Shown here one piece after another: positions 6,275 through 14,193 of a DNA stretch of 16,920 bases (positions are counted from its first letter, which is position 1; the number at the start of each line of letters is the position of its first letter). The notes beneath the pieces were generated by a model. That model was given only the letters and a program-made list of their open reading frames with translations, ran no database searches and was not told the DNA's origin. The DNA comes from JAKSCF01 sp028279945 (GTDB taxonomy: Bacteria > Bacillota > Clostridia > Peptostreptococcales > JAAYPU01): assembly GCA_028279945.1 (NCBI GenBank), contig JANQMT010000164.1:1-16920 (forward strand), in the 5' to 3' direction. Position numbers and translations under genes: made by a program.

Positions 6275-7309
6275 TTAGTCCTTTCTCAGTAAATATTTCT
6301 TGCCATCACAGCTTCTGATATTAATACCTTCAAGAACAAAATCCATGGTATCTTCCTTGTTAAAGCTTGGGACAGAGCAACAGCTACGTAATGGCAATCC
6401 ATGCAAACCACAGGGGATATTTTCTTCTTTATTATTCGTGGCAATAATGGCTGTAGGGCCGCAACTTCCACCAATAATGCCAATAGCCCCAGTCGCTTTG
6501 GGGCTAAATCTGCCTTCAGACGATTGTGTGTATTCAATACTGGTATCGAACTTTAGACCGTCGCCATGAGGTAAAGCCGGTTCAATTTCATACATGGCCT
6601 GCATTGCGTATATACTCTCAGTTTTCTCTTCATTTATTGGTATTTCTAAAAGTTCCGGGTTTTGAAAGTACAGTTTATATGTGATTTCTGTTTTGGGATG
6701 TACAAAGGTAATCTCTTTATGGTCTCCTTGGTCTTGCATTTCAAAATGGATATCCAAAGGAAAAAACAATGCAATAGGCGGCGTAGAAAATTGTAAACGT
6801 CTTATTCTATTAAGCCGCAAAAACCTTAATATTTTTTGTACTTTGGAGTCTACCACTGGATATGGTAAACAAAAGCGGTGACAAGCGAAGCAATCCGTAT
6901 CTTTTATAGTATCAGGATATGCTTTACGCAGAACCGACGTCAGCTTATGGTCTTGTCTTTCCCACGGTATGCTGATGGTACTGCTGGAAGAAAAGTCGCC
7001 TTCTACGATTTTACCTTCTATGTATATTTCTTTGATGGATAAGGGCTGATAAGGATTTTCCTGCTCTACACAGCGTCTCTCCAATGGTGTTAATTCTTTT
7101 ACAACAGCTTCATACTCATCAAAAAATTCACGAATCTTTTCCTCATCTAAAATAGTTATCACATCAAAAACAATGCCTTTTGTGAAGCGATATATTACAG
7201 GAATATAATGTGTGTTGCCCTGATAGTTGAATTCCCAATTCACGCTTTGCTTTACGCCCCAAAATCCTTTTCCTTTATCCCACAAACTGGAACTATAATT
7301 TACTTTCAT
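6275..7309 (-). CDS. Uncharacterised protein with a C-terminal decarboxylase-like glycine motif
   Basis: A 344-residue protein that I do not recognise as a named family. GGAG eight bases before the ATG supports the start at 7309. There is no signal peptide and no clear membrane segment. The first 230 residues look like mixed alpha/beta, with a Cys cluster at C140, C143, C147 (DCFACHRFC). After a linker, residues 274-288 read GAIGIIGGSCGPTAI, which closely resembles the signature of beta subunits of Na+-translocating decarboxylases (GAIxIIGGADGPTxI), but none of the membrane helices of that protein is present. A Cys-rich tail follows (C300, C310, C311, C334). It is the first gene of an operon with the AraC-GyrI regulator. 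A binding or sensing role linked to that regulator is a guess only. Confidence 0.8.
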   Translation of the reverse strand: MKVNYSSSLWDKGKGFWGVKQSVNWEFNYQGNTHYIPVIYRFTKGIVFDVITILDEEKIREFFDEYEAVVKELTPLERRCVEQENPYQPLSIKEIYIEGKIVEGDFSSSSTISIPWERQDHKLTSVLRKAYPDTIKDTDCFACHRFCLPYPVVDSKVQKILRFLRLNRIRRLQFSTPPIALFFPLDIHFEMQDQGDHKEITFVHPKTEITYKLYFQNPELLEIPINEEKTESIYAMQAMYEIEPALPHGDGLKFDTSIEYTQSSEGRFSPKATGAIGIIGGSCGPTAIIATNNKEENIPCGLHGLPLRSCCSVPSFNKEDTMDFVLEGINIRSCDGKKYLLRKD

Positions 7310-7402
7310 CTGTTTATCTCCTAAAACTCACCGGAAAGTCAGTTATCTTCTTTTCACAGTTTTTCTTTAATTTTGTATTTAATCCAATGTCTAATAAATC
7401 TC

Positions 7403-7408
7403 ATTATA
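7403..7408 (-). promoter_or_regulatory. Extended -10 promoter of the operon 7309-5377
   Basis: TATAAT on the minus strand (7403-7408) preceded by TGG, giving an extended -10 element, about 95 bases before the start codon. The -35 region is poor. The implied leader of about 85 bases contains no convincing hairpin that I can see. Confidence 0.45.
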
Positions 7409-7527
7409 CCATATCAGCCGCTAATAAAGTTCCACGAATCTTTCCTTTGTTAAGTCCTATCATTAATTTTTTTTAAAAATATGAGATAGAGATTAAGCAT
7501 TGCCAATTCCTTAAAGATGTTATAAAA

Positions 7528-7541
7528 TGAGTATAAATTCA
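7528..7541. promoter_or_regulatory. Putative TetR operator upstream of the TetR gene
   Basis: TGAGTATAAATTCA differs at one base from TGAGTATAAACTCA, which is the minus-strand reading of the site at 10946-10959. It lies 14 bases before the start codon, just after a TATAAA (7521-7526) that could be the -10 box (with TTGCCA at 7500-7505, short 15-base spacer). This arrangement predicts negative autoregulation. Confidence 0.55.
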
Positions 7542-7555
7542 TAATATGAGGAGCG

Positions 7556-8194
7556 ATGCTATTGTCAACAGAAGAGCGAAAACAACGCAAAAGAAATAAA
7601 GTTCGTAACGAAATCATGGATGCTGCTACCAGAGTCATTGCAAAGAAAGGATTCCATCAAGCCACCACAAAAGAAATTGCCGAAGAAGCAGATATTGCCG
7701 AAGGCACTTTATATAATTATTTTAAAAATAAAAACGACATTTTGATGAACATAGCCAATCGATATGTTTCTGAAAAAAGAAATTTTATGATTTCTGCCGA
7801 TGTTAATTCAGTTGAAGACTTATTGGTTCAGCTCCATAAAAGTAATGAGCAGCGGTTTTCCGAAAGATTCTTAAACGACCGCAATGCTTTAAAAGCTCTA
7901 GTGCCGGCTATATTAACGGATAAAGTCTTAGGGAATCTCTATTACGAAGATATTGTAAAACCTTACTTAGAAACCCTTGAAAAGCATTTAAAGAAACTCC
8001 AAGACAAAGGACGTGTTATTGATTTCGATGTTCAAGCCCTTTCACGTCTTATTTATGCTTCTCTAATCGGATACGCAATTTTAGATATCAATGGTGATCC
8101 ATTGGTTAACAATCCAACACCTGAATTTAGAAAGCAAGCTACAGATTCATTTATAGAAGTATTCAGTAAAGGTATGCGCGCTGAAAAGTATTAA
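7556..8194 (+). CDS. TetR/AcrR-family transcriptional repressor
   Basis: A 212-residue regulator. The N-terminal TetR DNA-binding domain spans about residues 15-62, with the recognition part TTKEIAEEADIAEGTLYNYFKNK at about 37-59. The rest is the all-helical ligand-binding and dimerisation domain typical of the family. The ATG at 7556 has GAGGAG only two bases upstream; a TTG at 7562 has better spacing (eight bases), so the true start could be two codons later. The gene is convergent with the RPH-like enzyme gene, and a shared operator motif lies before both. The pairing of a TetR regulator with an RPH/PEP-synthase-like gene is also seen in Bacillus subtilis (yvkB next to yvkC), which supports a regulator-target relation. 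The ligand is unknown. Confidence 0.92.
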   Translation: MLLSTEERKQRKRNKVRNEIMDAATRVIAKKGFHQATTKEIAEEADIAEGTLYNYFKNKNDILMNIANRYVSEKRNFMISADVNSVEDLLVQLHKSNEQRFSERFLNDRNALKALVPAILTDKVLGNLYYEDIVKPYLETLEKHLKKLQDKGRVIDFDVQALSRLIYASLIGYAILDINGDPLVNNPTPEFRKQATDSFIEVFSKGMRAEKY

Positions 8195-8224
8195 CCTCGC
8201 AACGTCTTAAAGCTGCGAGGTTAA
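8191..8224. terminator. Hairpin between convergent TetR and RPH-like genes
   Basis: TTAACCTCGCA and TGCGAGGTTAA form a perfect 11-bp stem around a 12-base loop. The stem includes the TetR stop codon. No long T run follows in either direction (TACTTTTC on the minus side), so strength is uncertain. Confidence 0.5.
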
Positions 8225-8248
8225 TAATAGCTTTGGGATTGCCATTCA

Positions 8249-10903
8249 TCAGCTTTTAATTTCATGGTCTTCATCCAATATCTCAATAATACCTTGGATT
8301 GCATCAATTTTGATTAATTGTCCATCCTTCAATTGATGCATTACATTCTCAATACCTGCGATACAAGGTTTTCCGTATTCTCTGGCAACCAATGCACCAT
8401 GTTGCAGTAAACCTCCTACTTCAAGAAGAATAGCCGATGCATTAATAAACAGTGGTGTCCACCCGGGATCAGTGGCACGTGTAACAAGGATCTCACCTTT
8501 GTTGAGTGGCTTTTCATTAGGTTCATTTAACACTTTAACACGCCCGGTAACAATTCCCGGTGAAATAGGCTGCCCAATCAATTGCCCTTCTTCAGCTTCT
8601 TTCATAGGCATTCTTAAGATTGTGCCTCTGGAATCAATCAGCTTAGGAAATTCATGAACTCGATTTAACTTGCAGTAATATTCCTTATTCTTCTCAATCC
8701 ATCCGTAAAGTACGCTTTGAGATACGGTTTCGATACGGTTTATTTGATCTAAGCTGAGCCAAAAGATATCATCGACTTCTTTCAAAACACCAATGGATAC
8801 ATATTCTTCAGCTTTTTTGATCAAGATTTGTCGCATCACAACCAAACTTCGTGCATACCAATATTTTAACGCTTCCCTTTTACCGCCCAGTTCTACTAAA
8901 ACGGTGTACTTTTTATCCAATTTCTTTCTTCCACTCTTTGATATACTCTTTCGTAACTGTAGATACGTCATTTCTCTCAATTGCTTTGAATCGTCATAGA
9001 TCTTTTGAGGACTGTATGCTTCATCGATGTCACACATCATCTTTATTTGATTGAACAATACCTCCAAATCATCCCAAGGTCTTACAACCGCTACGTCCAA
9101 TTCATTGGTTATCCTAAAGCCATATTGGTTAACATAATTCTCCCACTGTTTTAAGAACTCATCACTCAGTTTACCTTTTACAAGCTTATGTTTAAACGTA
9201 TCAAAAGAGTTTTCTTTAATCTCTTTCATTTGTGAAAAAGCGTACATCATCAGTCCCATATCAATGGTAACATTGTCAGGAAGTGACCTTTGAAGATATT
9301 GCATTTTCATCTCATAATCTTCAAAATGTTTTTTTAATTGTTTCTCAATGTTTTTTCTTGCCAATTCAGCTGCATAGGTCATTGGTATCATCTTGTTCAA
9401 CAGTTCATAATAACGGTTAATAATCTCTGTAAACACCGTCTCAAATCGTAAAGATAACACCTCTTTGGAATCTGACAGCTGTTTTATAGTCCCATCCAAA
9501 TAAGTGTCAAAGGCATCTTCATAGGGTTGATACCACGCTTTATATCCTAAAGGATTTTTAGAGGCTTTCATTGTAAGCTTAACCGCTCCTATATTGTTCT
9601 TAACAGCACCCCATTTTAATCCCTTCATTGCATCTGGGAGTTTGTCGGGAATATATGCACTTAAATCAATAGTTTCAAGCATTTCAGCAGATGCGATGTC
9701 AGCGGTTCGCCATGCTTTGACTACTTTTTTGAGTCCTTGAAATTTAATGGTTGATGAAGCGTTCACATACATGCGGCCACCACGTGTGGTCGCCAAACCT
9801 CCCATGACATCTTTACTACAGTCTTTTCCCAGCATTCTCTCAAACATTTTGGACTGTGTCAGAGCAATTACATCGCACCCCAAGAAAGATATGGGTGTGG
9901 TAATGCCCTGCTTAGTAAGACTTCCATCTAAATATAAAACACGTTTTTCATCGGGCTTCGTTTGCATGTCTTCCGGTAATGGCACATATGTGGTAATGGG
10001 TCTTGACTGTAAAATATAAAGCCGGTTTTTGCTGAAAGCCCATTCAATATCAACGGGAAAATCATAGTAGTTTTCAATTTCTATAATTTTTTTAAGGAGT
10101 TGCAGCACTTGGTCATCGTTTAATGCATATTCGGTTTGGATGCCGTCAACTGTTTTAGTCCCCCCATTTTCTAACAGAATAATGGCCTTCTCCTTAGATC
10201 CCAATTTTTTATCCAGTATTGTCATGGACACCTTATCCATCACATATTCATCGGGCGTTACCATGCCTGATACGACACTTTCACCCAGTCCCGAATTGGC
10301 ATTTACAACTGCTTCGTCAAAACAATTATTTAATGGATTCAAAGAGAATCCCACACCGGAAACTTCCGAATTAATTTGTTTCTGAATCACAACTGCGATG
10401 CGCAATATAGACGTATCGAAATCATTTTGATGCTTGTAAAAGAAAACCCGTTCATCAAGACAAGAAATAAAAGCATCTTTAACCGACGGATAAATGGTAT
10501 CCATTGTCACACCTAAAACCGTTTCGTACCCACCTGCAAAAGACGCTCCCGTTAAATCTTCTTCCGGTGATGATGAGCGTACTGCATACATATCATTAAT
10601 TCCATATTTGGATAAAATGGACTGAATAATGTTGATTTGTTCTTTTGTAAATTCTAAAGCTTGTGCTTTTTCTTTAAGCTTTGAAGCAAGCTCCTTATAT
10701 GAATTTGGGTCTTGAGTTAACTCAACAAAGGAATCCACATTTACAAGCTGCTTCAACCAATCCTTAAAAAAATCTACACTTAATACGGAGCCTGATGGTA
10801 CATTAAATCCACCTTGAGTCAATTTAATCAACGATTGAGCCTTCCCGCCAATTTCATTCAATTCTGGTAAAACAGCTTCATTTAAATCATAATACTTCTT
10901 CAT
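8249..10903 (-). CDS. PEP synthase-like phosphotransferase (rifampicin phosphotransferase/RPH family)
   Basis: An 884-residue cytosolic enzyme with the three-part layout of RPH proteins. The N-terminal ATP-grasp PPDK/PEP-synthase domain (about 1-310) shows IGGKAQSL with Lys21, AVRSSSPEED (107-116, Arg109), SFAGGYETV, NSGLGESVVSG and the closing QSRPIT (299-304). A long middle domain (about 320-770) is the variable substrate-binding part. The C-terminal swivelling phosphohistidine domain carries DPGWTPLF and GGLLQHGALVAREYGKP, with the catalytic His at 835. The length and the position of the His match RPH (about 867 residues, His825 in Listeria) rather than classical PpsA or PPDK, which have a C-terminal TIM barrel that is absent here. 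RPH uses ATP to phosphorylate rifampicin and releases AMP and phosphate. Whether this homologue acts on rifamycins or another compound is not known. Start: GGGAG seven bases upstream. Confidence 0.9.
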   Translation of the reverse strand: MKKYYDLNEAVLPELNEIGGKAQSLIKLTQGGFNVPSGSVLSVDFFKDWLKQLVNVDSFVELTQDPNSYKELASKLKEKAQALEFTKEQINIIQSILSKYGINDMYAVRSSSPEEDLTGASFAGGYETVLGVTMDTIYPSVKDAFISCLDERVFFYKHQNDFDTSILRIAVVIQKQINSEVSGVGFSLNPLNNCFDEAVVNANSGLGESVVSGMVTPDEYVMDKVSMTILDKKLGSKEKAIILLENGGTKTVDGIQTEYALNDDQVLQLLKKIIEIENYYDFPVDIEWAFSKNRLYILQSRPITTYVPLPEDMQTKPDEKRVLYLDGSLTKQGITTPISFLGCDVIALTQSKMFERMLGKDCSKDVMGGLATTRGGRMYVNASSTIKFQGLKKVVKAWRTADIASAEMLETIDLSAYIPDKLPDAMKGLKWGAVKNNIGAVKLTMKASKNPLGYKAWYQPYEDAFDTYLDGTIKQLSDSKEVLSLRFETVFTEIINRYYELLNKMIPMTYAAELARKNIEKQLKKHFEDYEMKMQYLQRSLPDNVTIDMGLMMYAFSQMKEIKENSFDTFKHKLVKGKLSDEFLKQWENYVNQYGFRITNELDVAVVRPWDDLEVLFNQIKMMCDIDEAYSPQKIYDDSKQLREMTYLQLRKSISKSGRKKLDKKYTVLVELGGKREALKYWYARSLVVMRQILIKKAEEYVSIGVLKEVDDIFWLSLDQINRIETVSQSVLYGWIEKNKEYYCKLNRVHEFPKLIDSRGTILRMPMKEAEEGQLIGQPISPGIVTGRVKVLNEPNEKPLNKGEILVTRATDPGWTPLFINASAILLEVGGLLQHGALVAREYGKPCIAGIENVMHQLKDGQLIKIDAIQGIIEILDEDHEIKS

Positions 10904-10926
10904 TGTTTATCTCCCTTCACTTTATT

Positions 10927-10940
10927 TGAGTAATTACTCA
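10927..10940. promoter_or_regulatory. Putative TetR operator O2 of the RPH-like gene
   Basis: TGAGTAATTACTCA, a perfect 14-bp palindrome between the promoter and the ribosome binding site of the RPH-like gene. It is spaced 19 bases (close to two helical turns) from the next site, so two dimers could sit side by side on the same face. Confidence 0.6.
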
Positions 10941-10945
10941 TATTT

Positions 10946-10959
10946 TGAGTTTATACTCA
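10946..10959. promoter_or_regulatory. Putative TetR operator O1 of the RPH-like gene
   Basis: TGAGTTTATACTCA, an inverted repeat with 5-bp arms that overlaps the likely -10 region of the RPH-like promoter. Read on the other strand it is TGAGTATAAACTCA, one base different from the site before the TetR gene. Confidence 0.6.
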
Positions 10960-10976
10960 TTTTAAAGTTTTGTCAA
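10950..10976 (-). promoter_or_regulatory. Promoter of the RPH-like gene
   Basis: On the minus strand a perfect TTGACA (10971-10976) is followed by TATAAA (10950-10955, 15-base spacer) or by TAAACT at 17 bases. The strong -35 and the operator over the -10 suggest a promoter that is kept repressed until needed. Confidence 0.6.
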
Positions 10977-11034
10977 GTATTCAATGTATTTAAAAGAAGT
11001 ATCTTCAACCTATTTTAAGTTGCTTAAACATAAT

Positions 11035-11063
11035 AAAAAAGATAAATGCAATCTGCATTTATC
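11035..11063 (-). terminator. Rho-independent terminator of sodC
   Basis: GATAAATGCA-ATC-TGCATTTATC (11041-11063) forms a perfect 10-bp stem five bases after the sodC stop codon, and on the minus strand it is followed directly by six T (A run at 11035-11040). Confidence 0.8.
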
Positions 11064-11068
11064 AGTTA

Positions 11069-11554
11069 CTATTCCCAATAGTTTTGAATCAATCCACAGG
11101 CCAATCTTTTACCGGCATTTCCTGTAGGCTGTGATCGATAATCATCGGGATTCTGATGAATAATGATAGATTTTCCAATGGCATCCCTGGGGGTAAATTT
11201 ATTTGTAAAAAAAGACATCATTGCTCTGCCATTATTGGAAAATAGAACGGGAAAATCTCCGGCATGATTACCGTGTGGCTGGTTGGTCGGATTCCAATGT
11301 CCACCGGCAGCTTGAAAAGGATCTTCAGGGTCTCCTATATTACAATCTCCATTTTCATGAATATGGAATCCGTGAGGGCCAATGGGTTGGCTTCCATTTT
11401 GAGCCGGTTTATATTTTGGAAGACCCTTAATATTTGCATCAACCAGTGTGCCGCCATATACTTCTTTAAAGATAACCACACCCTTTATATCTGGATCAAG
11501 AGGCCCGCCTTTTATATATGCTATGGCATTATGAGACATGTAATTATAATACAT
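11069..11554 (-). CDS. sodC: Cu/Zn superoxide dismutase family protein
   Basis: A 161-residue SodC-type protein that dismutates superoxide. I choose the ATG at 11554, eight bases after AGGAG; a GTG at 11563 overlaps that site. All the metal ligands are present: Cu by H64, H66 and H133, the bridging H86 (GGHWNP), Zn by H94, H97 and D100. The structural disulfide pair is C71 and C153, and the substrate-guiding Arg is R150 (GNAGKRLACG). The zinc loop between H94 and H97 is shorter than in the human enzyme. There is no signal peptide or lipobox, so it would stay in the cytosol, whereas most bacterial SodC proteins are exported or lipid-anchored. It lies downstream of the chemoreceptor on the same strand, with a 73-base gap and a good terminator. 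Confidence 0.9.
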   Translation of the reverse strand: MYYNYMSHNAIAYIKGGPLDPDIKGVVIFKEVYGGTLVDANIKGLPKYKPAQNGSQPIGPHGFHIHENGDCNIGDPEDPFQAAGGHWNPTNQPHGNHAGDFPVLFSNNGRAMMSFFTNKFTPRDAIGKSIIIHQNPDDYRSQPTGNAGKRLACGLIQNYWE

Positions 11555-11555
11555 C

Positions 11556-11618
11556 GATAACACTCCTAATAAATTCTTTATGTTAATAGGCTATGAGAAT
11601 TGTATGAGTAGTGTTATC
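11556..11618 (-). promoter_or_regulatory. Long inverted repeat in the sodC leader covering the ribosome binding site
   Basis: GATAACACT (11556-11564) and AGTGTTATC (11610-11618) are perfect 9-base complements 45 bases apart. In the sodC mRNA the 3' arm overlaps the end of the ribosome binding site and reaches to one base before the start codon, so pairing could limit translation. A TTGACA on the minus strand at 11633-11638, inside the end of the receptor gene, could be a -35 box, but its -10 (AACACT) is poor. Confidence 0.35.
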
Positions 11619-11627
11619 CCTTTTCCC

Positions 11628-14141
11628 CTATATGTCAACATTATTGACACAAAGGGCACTTTCAGAATCTTTAAGATTAAATCTTGTAACCATTTCCTTA
11701 AGCATTTGAGCTTGTCCTGATAATTCTTCACTTGATGCAGCACTTTCCTCAGCTGTTGCAGAATTCGCCTGAACAACATTTGATACTTGTTCAATACTGC
11801 GATTTATTTCATTAATTCCTGTTAACTGTTCTTTAGAGGATACCGTTATTTCTTCAACCAACTCAGCAGCTTGAGTTACACCCTCAATAATCTCATTCAG
11901 AGCTTTGGCAGTATCATTGGCGGTTTGGGTTCCTGATGTAACCTTTGAAATAGACCCTTCAATAAGGTCTGTTGTTTCCTTTGCAGCATGAGCACTTCTT
12001 GCAGCAAGGTTTCTGACTTCTTTAGCCACAACAGCAAATCCTTTTCCGTGTTCACCTGCTCTGGCTGCTTCAACAGCCGCATTCAGCGCTAGAATATTAG
12101 TTTGGAAAGCAATCTCATCTATTACTTTAATAATTTTAGATATATTGGTTGATGCGACATTAATCTCTTTCATAGATAAAAGCATTTCCTCCATATGAAC
12201 ATTTCCTTTGTTGGCATTCTCTTTTACAGTAGAAGACAGTATATTGGCAGCATCTGCATATTCAGAATTTTGTTTTGTTTGTATTGCTACCTGTTTAATG
12301 GATGTTGTTAGTTCTTCTATGGCATTTGATTGTTCAGCCGCACCATGGGATAGGTCCTGACTGCTGCTAGAAAGTTGATTGGATCCGCTTGCTACTTGGT
12401 CGGCTGAATGATTGATCTCAGAGAGTATTTCATTGAAGGAAATAATAATTAGATTAAGGGCTTCTTTTATTGGTACAAAATCACCTAAATAATCATTTTT
12501 AATGCCAACATTGATATCTGAATCGGCCATTTTAGTCAGAACATCGGATATTTCAGTTACATAAGTTTTTATGGAATCAAGACTTGCAGCGAGACTCACC
12601 TTTATATTGTTAAATCTGCTTATAACGTCTTTGGTATCTTCATCAAAATCAGATAATGTCAGATTGAGATTTAAATTGCCTTGTGCAAGCAAATTGATGT
12701 TTTCTATCAGGCCCATTACTTCTTTTTCTTGAACATCTATTCGTTTTTTAGAAAGTCGCTCTCCTTGTTTAATGGTCGTTAAATCGGTCAATACTTCAAG
12801 TGTTCCTATTGTATTATCAAACATATCCTTTAACGGACTTGCATCATATGAAATATCTAAATTATGGTCTCCCAGATGAGCTTCTGCTTCACTGGTGACA
12901 ATTCTATCTTCTTTCATTGCTATAGCAGAGGCACATTTAGAAGTATTACAATCCGAAGTTTTCACACAATCATAACACTTACTGTCAATCAATTCTTCTA
13001 AAGATTTACCGGAAATATTTGTGCCGCTTTTATTTATAAATTGTATATTAAAATCTTTATCAATAATCATTATTGGCGTAGGAACCGAATCAAGATGTCC
13101 AACTAATGTATCCACTATACTGTTTATTGAATCAACAATCACAGAGAAAGCACCTTTGCATTGATTTTTATCTCCTCGAACATCCAGACGTCCTTTGACG
13201 GCATTATTGGCTAATGCTTCAGTCTGAGTCATCAATAATTGAAGGGAAGATATAACAGAATTGATGCTTTCGGCAAAGTCATCGCTATCACTGGCTTTAC
13301 TAACAAAAAACTCCAGATTACCTTCAGAAATTTCATTAATTACATTTATACGCTCTTTAACGTTTTCCGACATTTTCTGTATAGCAGTTACTAATGCACC
13401 AATTTCATCATGATTGTCAATAGTTATGGTGGCAGACATATCCCATTTTGAAATACTATCCACAAACTTTACGGCTTTATTGAGAGGTTTGGTAATACTT
13501 TTTGTAATGAACAGAGCAATCAGAATTATGAATATCAAACCAATTGCTATTATGATTAAATTTGTAAGTATAATTGTATTACTGGTCGTTTCAAAATTAG
13601 CTCGTTCTACTTTTGTTTCAGCAACTAAATCATCTGACACCAATTCCAATAACTTCTCATATTGATTGATTGAGTTTACTAATCCAATAAGATATTGTCT
13701 CAGGGTTATATTAGCCATTACATCGTCTTCATTGTTAGATAATATATTCAATTTAGAAACAATTTTATTTTCATAGGTTGAAGTAAGTATTGTATATTCC
13801 TTTTCAGCAAATTCAAGATTGTCTCTATTTGTCTCATCAACGTCTTTCTTAAGTGCTTGAATACTATTTAATGCTTTTTCTTTTTCCATCATAAATTTTT
13901 TCTCATTTTTTTCAGCATCCCTGTTCATGACGCTGTTTGACATAATTGCATATAATCTTTTGGCAGACGCAGTTGTATCAACAGCTGATAATGCAAGCGC
14001 ATATTTTGTGTTAAGCTCATCTTGATATGTCTCTAATTTTTGAAGATTGGTATAAGTAACAAGCCCTATAACAATGATTATGGCAATAGCCAGGAAAAGA
14101 TTTAAAACAAGCTTATTCTTAATTGTTAGATTTTCAAACAT
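11628..14141 (-). CDS. Methyl-accepting chemotaxis protein with 4-helix sensor, HAMP repeats and Cys-rich PAS
   Basis: An 837-residue membrane chemoreceptor that controls CheA/CheW signalling. Order of parts: TM1 (about 10-31), a helical extracellular ligand domain of the 4HB type (about 32-190), TM2 (about 191-213), HAMP (about 214-266) with further HAMP-like units to about 345, a PAS domain (about 346-460), another HAMP-like stretch (about 470-575), and the cytoplasmic signalling domain (about 580-820). The hairpin tip that contacts CheA/CheW is intact (EIAFQTNILALNAAVEAARA, 676-695). The PAS domain carries C389, C392, C398 and C403, a CxxC-x5-C-x4-C arrangement that could bind a metal or sense redox state. 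The ribosome binding site GGGGAGG is strong. A hairpin separates the gene from the epimerase upstream. The ligand is unknown. Confidence 0.95.
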   Translation of the reverse strand: MFENLTIKNKLVLNLFLAIAIIIVIGLVTYTNLQKLETYQDELNTKYALALSAVDTTASAKRLYAIMSNSVMNRDAEKNEKKFMMEKEKALNSIQALKKDVDETNRDNLEFAEKEYTILTSTYENKIVSKLNILSNNEDDVMANITLRQYLIGLVNSINQYEKLLELVSDDLVAETKVERANFETTSNTIILTNLIIIAIGLIFIILIALFITKSITKPLNKAVKFVDSISKWDMSATITIDNHDEIGALVTAIQKMSENVKERINVINEISEGNLEFFVSKASDSDDFAESINSVISSLQLLMTQTEALANNAVKGRLDVRGDKNQCKGAFSVIVDSINSIVDTLVGHLDSVPTPIMIIDKDFNIQFINKSGTNISGKSLEELIDSKCYDCVKTSDCNTSKCASAIAMKEDRIVTSEAEAHLGDHNLDISYDASPLKDMFDNTIGTLEVLTDLTTIKQGERLSKKRIDVQEKEVMGLIENINLLAQGNLNLNLTLSDFDEDTKDVISRFNNIKVSLAASLDSIKTYVTEISDVLTKMADSDINVGIKNDYLGDFVPIKEALNLIIISFNEILSEINHSADQVASGSNQLSSSSQDLSHGAAEQSNAIEELTTSIKQVAIQTKQNSEYADAANILSSTVKENANKGNVHMEEMLLSMKEINVASTNISKIIKVIDEIAFQTNILALNAAVEAARAGEHGKGFAVVAKEVRNLAARSAHAAKETTDLIEGSISKVTSGTQTANDTAKALNEIIEGVTQAAELVEEITVSSKEQLTGINEINRSIEQVSNVVQANSATAEESAASSEELSGQAQMLKEMVTRFNLKDSESALCVNNVDI

Positions 14142-14193
14142 CCCTTACCCTCCCCTAAAATAAGAAATTTTATTTGCACAGATAATTAGAACA

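Noticed and set aside
6430..6490. Annotation of the 6275-7309 protein as a Na+-translocating decarboxylase beta subunit
   Set aside because: Only a 15-residue motif matches; the rest has none of the membrane helices of that subunit and the Asp of the motif is replaced.
8249..10903. Classical PEP synthase (PpsA) or pyruvate phosphate dikinase
   Set aside because: The catalytic His domain is at the C-terminus and no PEP-binding TIM barrel follows, so the RPH layout fits better.
14142..14193. sigmaD flagellar promoter before the chemoreceptor
   Set aside because: No convincing TAAA-N15-GCCGATAA pair is visible on the minus strand; the match found was too poor to list.
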